The notes under the pieces are model-generated. The model searched no databases and had not been told where the DNA came from. It was given only the letters and a program-made list of their open reading frames with translations. The translations under genes were made by a program, and so were the position numbers. 7,139 nt of DNA from a bacterium (GTDB lineage: Bacteria; Krumholzibacteriota; Krumholzibacteriia; LZORAL124-64-63): the NCBI GenBank assembly GCA_030635025.1, contig DAOVZQ010000126.1, forward strand, positions 1 to 7,139, in the 5' to 3' direction. Positions 1 through 6,118 of the stretch are shown here, in pieces. How positions within the stretch are numbered: position 1 is the stretch's first letter; each line of letters starts with the position of its first letter.

Positions 1-113
1 ACGAAACCGCCGGCTTTCTGGAAGTAGGTGTCGCCGGCCTGGGCGAACGCTGTTCCGGTGATGATGAGTGCGATAATTAGGAATGCGATCCGGCTTCTGG
101 CGAGTCTTTCCAC
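1..113 (-). CDS. Exported protein of unknown function, N-terminal fragment (runs off left edge)
   Basis: A minus-strand reading frame starts at a GTG (113-111) and stays open for 37 codons to the window edge. Only the N-terminus is visible. It begins MERLARSR, continues with a hydrophobic core (IAFLIIALIITGTAFA) and has a likely signal peptidase I site after AFA, just before QAGDTYFQKAGGF. This is a textbook Sec signal peptide, so the product is probably periplasmic, outer-membrane or secreted. The start is well supported: an AAGGAG Shine-Dalgarno sequence (120-125) lies six bases upstream. Too little of the mature protein is visible to name a family. The gene lies downstream of, and in the same direction as, the exported protein at 358-1077, but the 244-base gap holds its own promoter candidate, so it may be a separate transcript. 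Confidence 0.72.
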   Translation of the reverse strand, partial: MERLARSRIAFLIIALIITGTAFAQAGDTYFQKAGGF

Positions 114-119
114 GGCGAG

Positions 120-125
120 CTCCTT
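120..125 (-). promoter_or_regulatory. Strong Shine-Dalgarno fixing the GTG start at 113
   Basis: Read on the minus strand the bases are AAGGAG, a near-perfect anti-16S match, six bases before the GTG at 113. It decides the start of the truncated exported-protein gene, because no ATG gives a comparable N-terminus. Confidence 0.7.
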
Positions 126-246
126 AGTTGGGGATGGACAACTGGATTCTCGACTGACCGTGCCTGATAGGCGGAAGCAGGTGGGTGCATAAGCGAACGT
201 ATTTTGATACATGCGCCTTTCGCCCGCGTCTATACGGCACCGGGCG

Positions 247-255
247 ATTGTAGCA
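247..255 (-). promoter_or_regulatory. Candidate extended -10 promoter for the gene at 1-113
   Basis: On the minus strand the sequence reads TGCTACAAT, a TGn motif followed directly by TACAAT (5 of 6 matches to the sigma-70 -10 box). The -35 region 17-18 bases upstream is poor (TAGAAC or TTAGAA), which suits an extended -10 promoter. Transcription would start near 240, giving a leader of about 125 bases before the GTG at 113. No riboswitch was recognised in that leader. The promoter consensus of this lineage is not known to me, so this is a motif-level call. Confidence 0.4.
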
Positions 256-357
256 CGAAGCCGGTCCTAGTTCTAAGGTAGACTTTTTTAGGTTCTCGAA
301 TGGATTGCATTGATGGGGAGAATGTCCCTGTTCATGAGCATCCAAGCATCAAATCGG

Positions 358-1077
358 TCAGCGGTAGGCGCTCTTCAACGTCCCCCAGGACTGATTCTCG
401 TTGGCAACTACGCCTTCGGTCACCGTCACGCTCCAGTTATCCAGAACTGATTCGGTGTGGGCCACGAAGGCCTTTGCACGCACGTAACCAAACGTTACAG
501 GCAGCCCACCACTCGAAAAATCGGGATGGGAGTTCGGATTCGACCAGACACTCGAATTGACGTCGACCTGGTCGAAGTCGGCGGCCGTCAGCCCTGTGAG
601 TGACTCGGTCATCCATACATTGGATATCCCGTTCGGCATCGCGTGTCCGGGCACGATGTAGTAGACGCCACCCTGCTCCACGGCGGGCCCCCATAACACG
701 CCGCCACCGAAGCATTCGCAGTAATGGTCCTCGGTGTAATCCACCTGTGTGATCCCGCCGACCGAGGCCGGCGAAACCACGGCACTGGTCTTCAACTCCA
801 CGATCATGGACCGGCCGACAGGTTGCAAAAAACCGGTGCTCGAATACAGGACGAGCGAGCGGGCGTCCGGCGGATTACCCACCAGTGACAGGGTCGAGGC
901 GGCCGCGGTCGATGTTTGTGTGAGAAACGTCTGGCTTTGCCACTGGGCCGGGATGAAATCACCATCGCCGAAGACGACCGCTTGGGCCTCATATGTGAAG
1001 ACGATCAGACATAGGAACACGGCCAAGGCCGTGAGGGGAAAAGTACTTTGATTCATGCGATTATATAGGTTGTCCAC
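358..1077 (-). CDS. Exported protein of unknown function, probable beta-sandwich/jelly-roll domain
   Basis: Predicted protein of 239 residues with an N-terminal signal peptide: hydrophobic core at about residues 13-27 (FPLTALAVFLCLIVF) and a likely cleavage after EAQA at residue 33. The mature part is rich in S, T, V, G and aromatics. It shows DGDFIPAQWQ at 38-47, a YCECFGGG turn at 119-126, PDFSSGGLPVTFGYVRA at 185-201 and a final DNWSVTV strand at 213-219. That arrangement resembles small exported jelly-roll (laminin-G/concanavalin-like) proteins, but I recognise only the general pattern and cannot give a function. Residues 231-239 (WGTLKSAYR) form a short basic C-terminal tail after a linker. 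The GTG start at 1077 is preferred because a GGAGGA sequence lies five bases upstream; an ATG at 1056 (residue 8) would also keep the signal peptide. The gene is divergent from the protease gene and both products are exported. No hairpin with a U-tract follows its stop. Confidence 0.75.
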   Translation of the reverse strand: MDNLYNRMNQSTFPLTALAVFLCLIVFTYEAQAVVFGDGDFIPAQWQSQTFLTQTSTAAASTLSLVGNPPDARSLVLYSSTGFLQPVGRSMIVELKTSAVVSPASVGGITQVDYTEDHYCECFGGGVLWGPAVEQGGVYYIVPGHAMPNGISNVWMTESLTGLTAADFDQVDVNSSVWSNPNSHPDFSSGGLPVTFGYVRAKAFVAHTESVLDNWSVTVTEGVVANENQSWGTLKSAYR

Positions 1078-1082
1078 GTGGG

Positions 1083-1088
1083 TCCTCC
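1083..1088 (-). promoter_or_regulatory. Shine-Dalgarno favouring the GTG start at 1077
   Basis: The minus strand reads GGGGAGGACC, containing GGAGGA, five bases before the GTG at 1077. The alternative ATG at 1056 has no SD at a suitable distance, so the GTG is the better start. Confidence 0.6.
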
Positions 1089-1139
1089 CCTGGTTGCCTG
1101 GCTATCCGACTCAAGATAAAGAGTCTACCACGCCCTGGC

Positions 1140-1170
1140 TTGAATGTCGACCATTATGGTAGGTATTCAA
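1140..1170. promoter_or_regulatory. 31-bp nested dyad overlapping a minus-strand -10-like box (candidate operator)
   Basis: Outer arms TTGAAT (1140-1145) and ATTCAA (1165-1170) and inner arms ACCAT (1150-1154) and ATGGT (1156-1160) share one centre at base 1155. The symmetry is therefore nested rather than two unrelated repeats. The inner dyad contains CATAAT on the minus strand (1158-1153), a 5-of-6 match to a sigma-70 -10 box, although no good -35 is in register. The site lies about 65-90 bases before the GTG of the minus-strand exported protein and about 170-195 before the protease ATG. A regulator binding here could control either divergent gene. No known operator family was recognised. 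Confidence 0.35.
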
Positions 1171-1213
1171 TCCGAAGGGATACTTATCCTGTAAGTAGCC
1201 GAATAATCATGTG

Positions 1214-1231
1214 CTGAAGATAAATCTTCAG
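1214..1231. repeat. 18-bp inverted repeat in the divergent intergenic region
   Basis: CTGAAGAT (1214-1221) and ATCTTCAG (1224-1231) are perfect inverted copies around a two-base AA centre. No T-tract follows on either strand, so it is unlikely to be a terminator. Its geometry suits a dimeric DNA-binding protein. It lies about 105 bases before the protease start, and a shorter dyad (GGATA ct TATCC, 1178-1189) lies between it and the 1140-1170 dyad. Confidence 0.4.
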
Positions 1232-1258
1232 ACAAGCACTCCCGGTTTTTCCACCAAC

Positions 1259-1286
1259 TTGAGCCCCCCTGCGACTCAATTGTGAT
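1259..1286 (+). promoter_or_regulatory. Weak sigma-70-like promoter candidate for the protease gene
   Basis: TTGAGC (1259-1264; 4 of 6 to the -35 consensus) is followed after 16 bases by TGTGAT (1281-1286; 4 of 6 to the -10 consensus). It would give a leader of about 45 bases before the ATG at 1337. Both boxes are imperfect and the match could be chance. Confidence 0.2.
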
Positions 1287-1336
1287 AGACTGCTTTCAAG
1301 GCGGGACGCCCATCACTTTGGGGAAAGGCCGGAATC

Positions 1337-4300
1337 ATGCTCGATCGCAACATGAAAACATCTGTACTCTGTCTGTTATTGATCATTTCCACGCTCACAG
1401 GCCTCGCAGTCGCACAGCAGATGCCCCCCCCACGCCAACAGAACGACGACGCCGAGGACGCCGAGTTGGAGTGCTTCGAGTGCTCACGGGGCGATCTGCT
1501 GACCTATGACTCGATCACGGGCGAGGTGACCCGGCAAAAGGCTCCGGCCGGGGTTTCCGATCTCATGCAACTGATGACCAAGGGGCGCCAGGGTGTGCGG
1601 GTTCCCCTGGACGACGAGGGGGCCGTGAAGGATTTCAGTGCTCTCCACAGTATCCTCGACACTACGGTCGGGGACTATCCCAAGCATGTGAAGATCTTTT
1701 CGACCTACACCAACGAGTACGGGCATCAAATAGGCACCGAGTGTTCGGGTACGATGATCGATCCCTTTCACGTTCTGACCGCCGGCCACTGCGTCTACAA
1801 GTTCGAGGACCCGGACGGCAACACCATCGACGACTGGGCTCATACGGTCAGGGTCGTGCCGGCCTACGACGAAGGCCTTGAGCCCTTCGGCCGGGCCTAC
1901 AACACCGAACTCCACTCCTATGCCGGCTGGACCGAGGACGCGGATTGGGACTGGGACATCGCCGTGATCGACCTCGATTGGCCCATCGGCGTTCTCAGCG
2001 GCTGGCGTGGCTTCGCGTCGAGTTCGATTTGCGACTGGTTCACCAATGGGCTCTGGGTACACTACGGTTATCCGGGCGAGGATAATCCGCACGACGGTGA
2101 GAGCATGTGGTGGCAGTCGGGATTCTACGACGGCTGCGAGACCTCTGGCAACGAAGTGTGGTTCGACCGGGACATGTTCAAGGGCCAGAGCGGTGGCGGC
2201 GCCGTGAAGAACGACATCCTCTATGCGGTGCGCTCCAACGAACTCTGGGTCGGAGTGGATGACTGGGACGTCTACGACGTACGGATCACCAACATAATGT
2301 TCTCCGATATCTCCAACTGGATAAATGACGATGTCCCGGGCACGCCCGACCTGATGCCCTTGACGATCGACATGCCCAATCCCCCCACCCTCGGAGAATA
2401 TTTCACCTTCTCGTTCCTGCTGCACAACTATTCGAGCGTCGCAGCGAGCGGGAGCTGGCCGGTGGATGTCTACATATCCTTCAACGACACCATCGACGCG
2501 GGCGACCAGCTCATCGGCAGCGTCGTCATCAGCGGTACGGTGGGCGCCATGAGCACCGTGGAAAAGACAATAGGATTCCCGATACCCTGCGAAACGCCGC
2601 GCCATGACGGCTACCTGGGCATTCATGTGCATGCCGCCGATGCGAATTCCGCCAACGACTGGACACGGCCCTTTCATGTGGTCAATGGCTTTGTCCATAC
2701 TCAATTCCCACCACCCGTTCCGTCCCCCTACTCTCCTCCCGACATGACCCTTTGTGCAGATCGTTTTGACCTGCCCCTGCTCTGGTCCGACTCGGGACCG
2801 GACTGCTCTTACGAGGTGCAGATCGGGACAAGTCCCGGCACCGGGATCGTCTACTCGACGGAGAACAACTACTACACGGTGACGAATCTGCTCGCCGGCC
2901 ACTGGTACTATTGGCGCGTGCGAGCCCGTCCGGAATGTGTCTGGGACTGGTCGGATTGGAGCGATGACCGCCGGTTCTTCACCGAGCCCGACCCCAATGA
3001 GATTACAACGGTCGTCAGCCCACCCGACAGCTCGCACTGCATCTACACACCGGCCACCCTGCAGTGGACGCCACTGCCCGGGGCCGTGACCTACGATGTG
3101 CGGATCAGTCCCAACTGGTGCTATGAGGGCGACATCATTACCGGCCTTCAATACCCCGAGGTTACCCTATCGGAACTCGACCCCAACACGACCTATTACT
3201 GGGCGGTCAGGGGCCACACCGGCTGCGCCCAGACGACGACATGGAGCAGCGCGCAGCAGTTCTGCTTCACCTTCAAGACCGGGCCTGTCGCAATCGATCC
3301 GCCGTCCTTGACCGTGCCTCTCGACGGCAGCATCTGTGAAAGCCCTGAAACCGGGCTACTCTGGCAGCACGCGGATGATTGGGCCCACTACGAAGTCCAA
3401 ATCGGCACGGCTTGCGAAACGGGGCCGGTGTATGTGACGACTTCTAATAGCTGGTCAACCACGGGTCTGCAATCGGAAGTAACATACTACTGGCGGGTCC
3501 GCACCTTCCACGAATGCGGTCATATCAGCGACTGGACCCCCTGCAGATCCTTCAGCCTCGACATGGACCCGCCTCAGAATCCCACGACGCTCGGCAGCAA
3601 CTCGCACACGATCGAGACCTGGTCTCAAGACATTACCATCGACACGTGGTGGGATTTCGGGTCCGACAGCTGCAGTAACGCCATGGTCGATTACGGTTTC
3701 GTCTTCGACAACACGCCCGGCACCGAGCCGACCGTGGTGACCAGTGAGATGCCCGAGTTCACCTACACGACGAGCGATCCCCTCGCCAATGCCGACGACA
3801 TCTGGTTCCACGTGCGGTCGGCGGATCACGCCGGCAACTGGGCGCTTGAGACCCTGCACCTGGGGCCGTTCTGGATCGACGCCTCCGCCCCCTCGGAGAT
3901 TTACATCACCAGTGTGAGTCTGCCGACCAATCTGTGGGGCGATTTCGGTGAGTTGGTGGTGGTCTGGGACCCGGCGACGGATGAAACCTCAGGTGTTGCC
4001 GGTTATTCGTACCTGCTCGAAGTGGAGAGTGGAACGGGGCCGGATGGAACCGTCACATCCCCCTTGGTGACCGCCACACTTCCGCTCCAATACGGTTCAT
4101 GGATGTTCCGGATCGCAGCGGTCGATGCCGCGACCAACATGGGGCGTGTCGCAGAGGCCGGTCCGTTCCTGAACGATTCGGCACTGCCCGCCTTCCTGGT
4201 CCCGGCGGCGGGACAAGAAGTGGTTGAGGACCAACTTCTGCAGGTCCAATGGGAGCCGGTGTCTCGTGTCAACAACGGGTCCCTGCATCTGTCTCTCGAC

Positions 4301-4786
4301 GGAGGTCAGACGTTCACACAGGTCGCGGCCCTGTCCGGCCTTGAGGTCGAAAACGGCCTGTTCCCCTGGGTCGTCCCAGCCGAGACCACCGACGAAGCCG
4401 TGTTCAGGCTGGATGTTGATACGGTGTCGGGTGCCTTCACGGCTGCGAGCGCCCTGTTCTCGCTAAGTGCGGTGACGGCGATCGACGACGACGCACCGAT
4501 AGCCGCGGGCGTCGCACTGGAGATGAACTACCCCAACCCCTTCAATCCCCAGACCACCATCGCATACACGATCGACTCTGAGACTCGAGTGCGCGTGACG
4601 GTCCTCGACGCCCTGGGCCATCGTATCCGCACGCTCGTGAACTGGCGACTGCGGGAACCGGGACGGCATGAAGTAAAATGGGACGGAACCAACGATCAGG
4701 GACTGCGGGTTTCCAGCGGCGTGTATTTCTCATATCTTGAGACGCCACATCACCGTGAGATGCGGCGGATGGTCCTGGTGAAGTAG
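1337..4786 (+). CDS. Secreted multidomain trypsin/V8-like serine protease with C-terminal FlgD-Ig/Por-type tail
   Basis: Predicted 1149-residue exported endopeptidase. Residues 1-26 are a signal peptide (core VLCLLLIISTL, cleavage after AVA). Residues 27 to about 115 look like a pro-region containing C46-x-x-C49. The S1-type catalytic domain spans about 117-332: His151 in LTAGHC, Asp207 in DWDIAV and Ser285 in GQSGGG, with C136/C152 placed to form the usual disulfide beside the His. Next come a CARDB-like domain (about 337-448), three fibronectin-III-like repeats (about 457-548, 552-647 and 652-742) with YYWRVR-type strands and cysteines, and three further Ig-like modules (about 743-1046). 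The tail at 1058-1149 has NYPNPFNP, WDG (1115-1117), SGVY and a final RRMVLVK. That tail suggests sorting to the cell surface or medium, possibly by a type IX-like route (inference). An AAAGG eight bases upstream supports the ATG at 1337 over Met6. The substrate is unknown; V8-like glutamyl specificity cannot be read from the sequence. Confidence 0.9.
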   Translation: MLDRNMKTSVLCLLLIISTLTGLAVAQQMPPPRQQNDDAEDAELECFECSRGDLLTYDSITGEVTRQKAPAGVSDLMQLMTKGRQGVRVPLDDEGAVKDFSALHSILDTTVGDYPKHVKIFSTYTNEYGHQIGTECSGTMIDPFHVLTAGHCVYKFEDPDGNTIDDWAHTVRVVPAYDEGLEPFGRAYNTELHSYAGWTEDADWDWDIAVIDLDWPIGVLSGWRGFASSSICDWFTNGLWVHYGYPGEDNPHDGESMWWQSGFYDGCETSGNEVWFDRDMFKGQSGGGAVKNDILYAVRSNELWVGVDDWDVYDVRITNIMFSDISNWINDDVPGTPDLMPLTIDMPNPPTLGEYFTFSFLLHNYSSVAASGSWPVDVYISFNDTIDAGDQLIGSVVISGTVGAMSTVEKTIGFPIPCETPRHDGYLGIHVHAADANSANDWTRPFHVVNGFVHTQFPPPVPSPYSPPDMTLCADRFDLPLLWSDSGPDCSYEVQIGTSPGTGIVYSTENNYYTVTNLLAGHWYYWRVRARPECVWDWSDWSDDRRFFTEPDPNEITTVVSPPDSSHCIYTPATLQWTPLPGAVTYDVRISPNWCYEGDIITGLQYPEVTLSELDPNTTYYWAVRGHTGCAQTTTWSSAQQFCFTFKTGPVAIDPPSLTVPLDGSICESPETGLLWQHADDWAHYEVQIGTACETGPVYVTTSNSWSTTGLQSEVTYYWRVRTFHECGHISDWTPCRSFSLDMDPPQNPTTLGSNSHTIETWSQDITIDTWWDFGSDSCSNAMVDYGFVFDNTPGTEPTVVTSEMPEFTYTTSDPLANADDIWFHVRSADHAGNWALETLHLGPFWIDASAPSEIYITSVSLPTNLWGDFGELVVVWDPATDETSGVAGYSYLLEVESGTGPDGTVTSPLVTATLPLQYGSWMFRIAAVDAATNMGRVAEAGPFLNDSALPAFLVPAAGQEVVEDQLLQVQWEPVSRVNNGSLHLSLDGGQTFTQVAALSGLEVENGLFPWVVPAETTDEAVFRLDVDTVSGAFTAASALFSLSAVTAIDDDAPIAAGVALEMNYPNPFNPQTTIAYTIDSETRVRVTVLDALGHRIRTLVNWRLREPGRHEVKWDGTNDQGLRVSSGVYFSYLETPHHREMRRMVLVK
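2705..3565 (+). repeat. Three divergent fibronectin-III-like protein repeats within the protease gene
   Basis: Residues 457-548, 552-647 and 652-742 of the protease repeat one pattern: a proline-rich entry (PP), a strand ending in LLW or LQW, a Y-E/D-V-Q/R-I strand, and a YYW-x-VR strand followed by a cysteine. Repeats 1 and 3 share YEVQIGT and YYWRVR exactly; repeat 2 has YDVRIS and YYWAVR. Cysteines recur at 473/490/534, 568/595/630/643 and 667/693/727/736. The repeats have diverged too far to be a recent DNA duplication. Confidence 0.7.
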
Positions 4787-4833
4787 TCCGCGTCTCTTTT
4801 ACAAGCCGAGTAATCAGATTCAGGCGGTCATTG

Positions 4834-5079
4834 ATGATCAAGCTCAAGAAGGAAACCGAGCAGCACCTGCTCGGCTCCATCCAGCGCTATTTCGCCGAAC
4901 ACATGGACGAGGAGATCGGCGACCTGAAGGCGGCAATGCTGCTGGCCTTCTGCGTCGAGGAGGTCGGCCCGACGATCTACAACCTGGCGATCAGGGACGC
5001 GCAGGCCCATCTGCAAACCCAGGTCGAGGACCTTGGCGGAACATGCTACGAAGCGGAGTTCGGTTATTGGAAGAAATAG
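4834..5079 (+). CDS. DUF2164 family protein, small, function unknown
   Basis: Predicted 81-residue soluble protein with the DUF2164 pattern along its whole length: an N-terminal LKKETEQHLLGSIQRYF segment, EEIGDLKAAMLLAF at 26-39, EEVGPTIYNLAIRDA at 42-56 and a C-terminal EDLGGTCYEAEFGYW at 65-79. The length is normal for the family. No signal peptide or membrane segment is present, so it is cytoplasmic. No biochemical role is established to my knowledge. The ATG at 4834 is preferred over the TTG one codon upstream: an AGGCGG six bases before the ATG is better spaced for it. The gene begins 47 bases after the protease stop with no terminator visible between them, and is followed 64 bases later by the YehS homologue, so the three could share a transcript. 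Confidence 0.85.
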   Translation: MIKLKKETEQHLLGSIQRYFAEHMDEEIGDLKAAMLLAFCVEEVGPTIYNLAIRDAQAHLQTQVEDLGGTCYEAEFGYWKK

Positions 5080-5143
5080 TCTATCTTGGCAGGGCGTCAC
5101 GGCGAACTCATACCGAACCAAGTGAACTCCAAAGGAACACTCG

Positions 5144-5623
5144 ATGACCAACAATGAAGTCCTGCGCCGTCTCCGCTTCACATTCGATTATGGCGACTCC
5201 AAGATGGTCGCCGTCTTCGCCGCCGCCGATCATACGGTCACCCAGGACCAGATCAAGAATTGGCTGATCAGCGATGAAGACCCCGCCTATGAGCAGCTCG
5301 GCGATACGGATTTGGCGTTCTACCTCAACGGCCTGATCATCGAAAAGCGGGGCAAACGCCCAGGCCCGCAGCCCGTGGCCGAGACGCGTCTGAGCAGCAA
5401 CCTCGTCGTCATGAAGCTGAAGATCGCCCTGAATCTGAAGAGTGAGGATATGATGGAGATCCTGGGTCTGGCCGGTTTCCAGCTCAGCAATCACGAGTTG
5501 AGCGCTTTCTTCCGCAAGCCGGGCCACAAACATTACCGGGTACTCAAGGATCAGGTCTTGAGGTACTTCATGCGGGGGTTGCAGATGAAATATCGGCCGT
5601 CCCTTCAGGATAACGATGAATAG
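5144..5623 (+). CDS. yehS: YehS-like DUF1456 family protein, function unknown
   Basis: Predicted 159-residue soluble protein that closely matches the length and pattern of E. coli YehS. It has two DUF1456 repeats. Repeat 1 (about 3-71) has NNEVLRRLRF, an AADHTVTQDQIKNWL helix pair and FYLNGLIIEKRGK. Repeat 2 (about 84-151) has NLVVMKLKIALNLKSEDMM, FQLSNHELSAFFRKPGHK and VLRYFMRGLQ. A linker with a PGPQP stretch joins them. The family is of unknown function; the helix pattern could suit nucleic-acid or protein binding, but that is inference. No signal peptide is present. The start is supported by AAAGGA (5131-5136) seven bases upstream. It sits between DUF2164 and an ABM-fold gene in the same direction with gaps of 64 and 49 bases, which suggests an operon. 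Confidence 0.9.
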   Translation: MTNNEVLRRLRFTFDYGDSKMVAVFAAADHTVTQDQIKNWLISDEDPAYEQLGDTDLAFYLNGLIIEKRGKRPGPQPVAETRLSSNLVVMKLKIALNLKSEDMMEILGLAGFQLSNHELSAFFRKPGHKHYRVLKDQVLRYFMRGLQMKYRPSLQDNDE

Positions 5624-5672
5624 ATGGTCCAATTCGTCATGACACCGCCATACCGGCCGTAAGGTAATTGAA

Positions 5673-5969
5673 ATGCCCGAATTGACCGTCATCGCCAGGA
5701 CCGTAGCGAAGCCCGGGACCCTGGATAAGCTGCGCGCCGAAATGGCCAAGCTAGTCGAACCGACACGCCGCGAGCCGGGGTGCCTAGAGTACGTCATGCA
5801 CTGTAGCCTCGAAGATCCCTCCGCCATCGTTTTTTACGAGCGTTGGGAGAGCGCCGGCCACCTGCAGGCGCATACGGAGACGGCCCATTTCAGAACCTGT
5901 ATGGCGGCCATCGCAGAGATGACAGAACGGGTCGAAATCGAAAGGCTGGAAGAGGTGGTCTCACCGTAA
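5673..5969 (+). CDS. ABM-domain (antibiotic biosynthesis monooxygenase-like) protein, YgiN/quinol monooxygenase type
   Basis: Predicted 98-residue protein consisting of a single ABM domain, a dimeric ferredoxin-like alpha/beta fold. Visible markers are the first strand LTVIARTVAKPG (4-15), the helix TLDKLRAEMAKLVEPTRREPGCLEY (16-40), the strand AIVFYERWES (51-60) with Trp58, and HLQAHTETAHF (63-73) with His67 and His72, the usual ABM signature. Related proteins include cofactor-free quinol monooxygenases (YgiN) and (S)-lactaldehyde-processing LsrG; the substrate cannot be told from the sequence. It is cytoplasmic with no signal peptide. The AAGG at 5661-5664, eight bases before the ATG, supports the start. 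It is the last gene of the plus-strand group and is followed 51 bases later by a terminator-like hairpin. Confidence 0.88.
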   Translation: MPELTVIARTVAKPGTLDKLRAEMAKLVEPTRREPGCLEYVMHCSLEDPSAIVFYERWESAGHLQAHTETAHFRTCMAAIAEMTERVEIERLEEVVSP

Positions 5970-6020
5970 CCGAATATGTAACCCGTCACGATCCGATTCC
6001 CCCATATGTCAGCATGCGAC

Positions 6021-6050
6021 AGGGGAAGGTTGGACCTCCCCTAGTTTCGT
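6021..6050 (+). terminator. Probable rho-independent terminator after the ABM-domain gene
   Basis: AGGGGAAGGT (6021-6030) and ACCTCCCCT (6034-6042) form a GC-rich stem with one bulged A and a TGG loop, followed by AGTTTCGTT. The T-tract is interrupted, so efficiency may be moderate. It lies in the 149-base gap between two convergent genes and is oriented to end the plus-strand transcript; read on the minus strand the stem has no U-tract after it. Confidence 0.55.
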
Positions 6051-6118
6051 TGATACCTCCCGGCTGCACATTTGCAACACATTCGAGATATCGGAAAATG
6101 TCAGGCAAGTACAGAAGC

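Noticed and set aside
260..290. Plus-strand T-tract (CTTTTTTA) after a possible CCTA/TAAGG stem, considered as a terminator
   Set aside because: The stem is weak and bulged, and no plus-strand gene precedes it. On the minus strand it is an A-run, so it cannot end the 358-1077 transcript.
310..352. Inverted arms TTGATG/CATCAA around an inner GGGA/TCCC, considered as a terminator for the 358-1077 gene
   Set aside because: The arms are short and far apart, and no U-tract follows on the minus strand, so chance pairing is as likely.
300..560. Plus-strand open frame of 86 codons antisense to the end of the exported jelly-roll-like gene
   Set aside because: The translation is rich in R, S and P with no domain, and the opposite strand has a signal peptide and SD supporting the real gene.
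1484..3151. Long open frame of 555 codons on the minus strand inside the protease gene
   Set aside because: It is fully antisense to a protein with clear catalytic and domain motifs. Its translation is rich in V, G, R, D and H with no recognisable fold, as expected for a mirror frame of a GC-rich gene.
5084..5123. CTTGG/CCAAG inverted pair between the DUF2164 and yehS genes, considered as a terminator or attenuator
   Set aside because: The arms are only five bases, the loop is about 30 bases, and no T-tract follows.
5108..5827. Open frame of 239 codons on the minus strand across the yehS and ABM-domain genes
   Set aside because: It is antisense to two well-recognised families, has low-complexity-like composition and lacks a convincing ribosome binding site.
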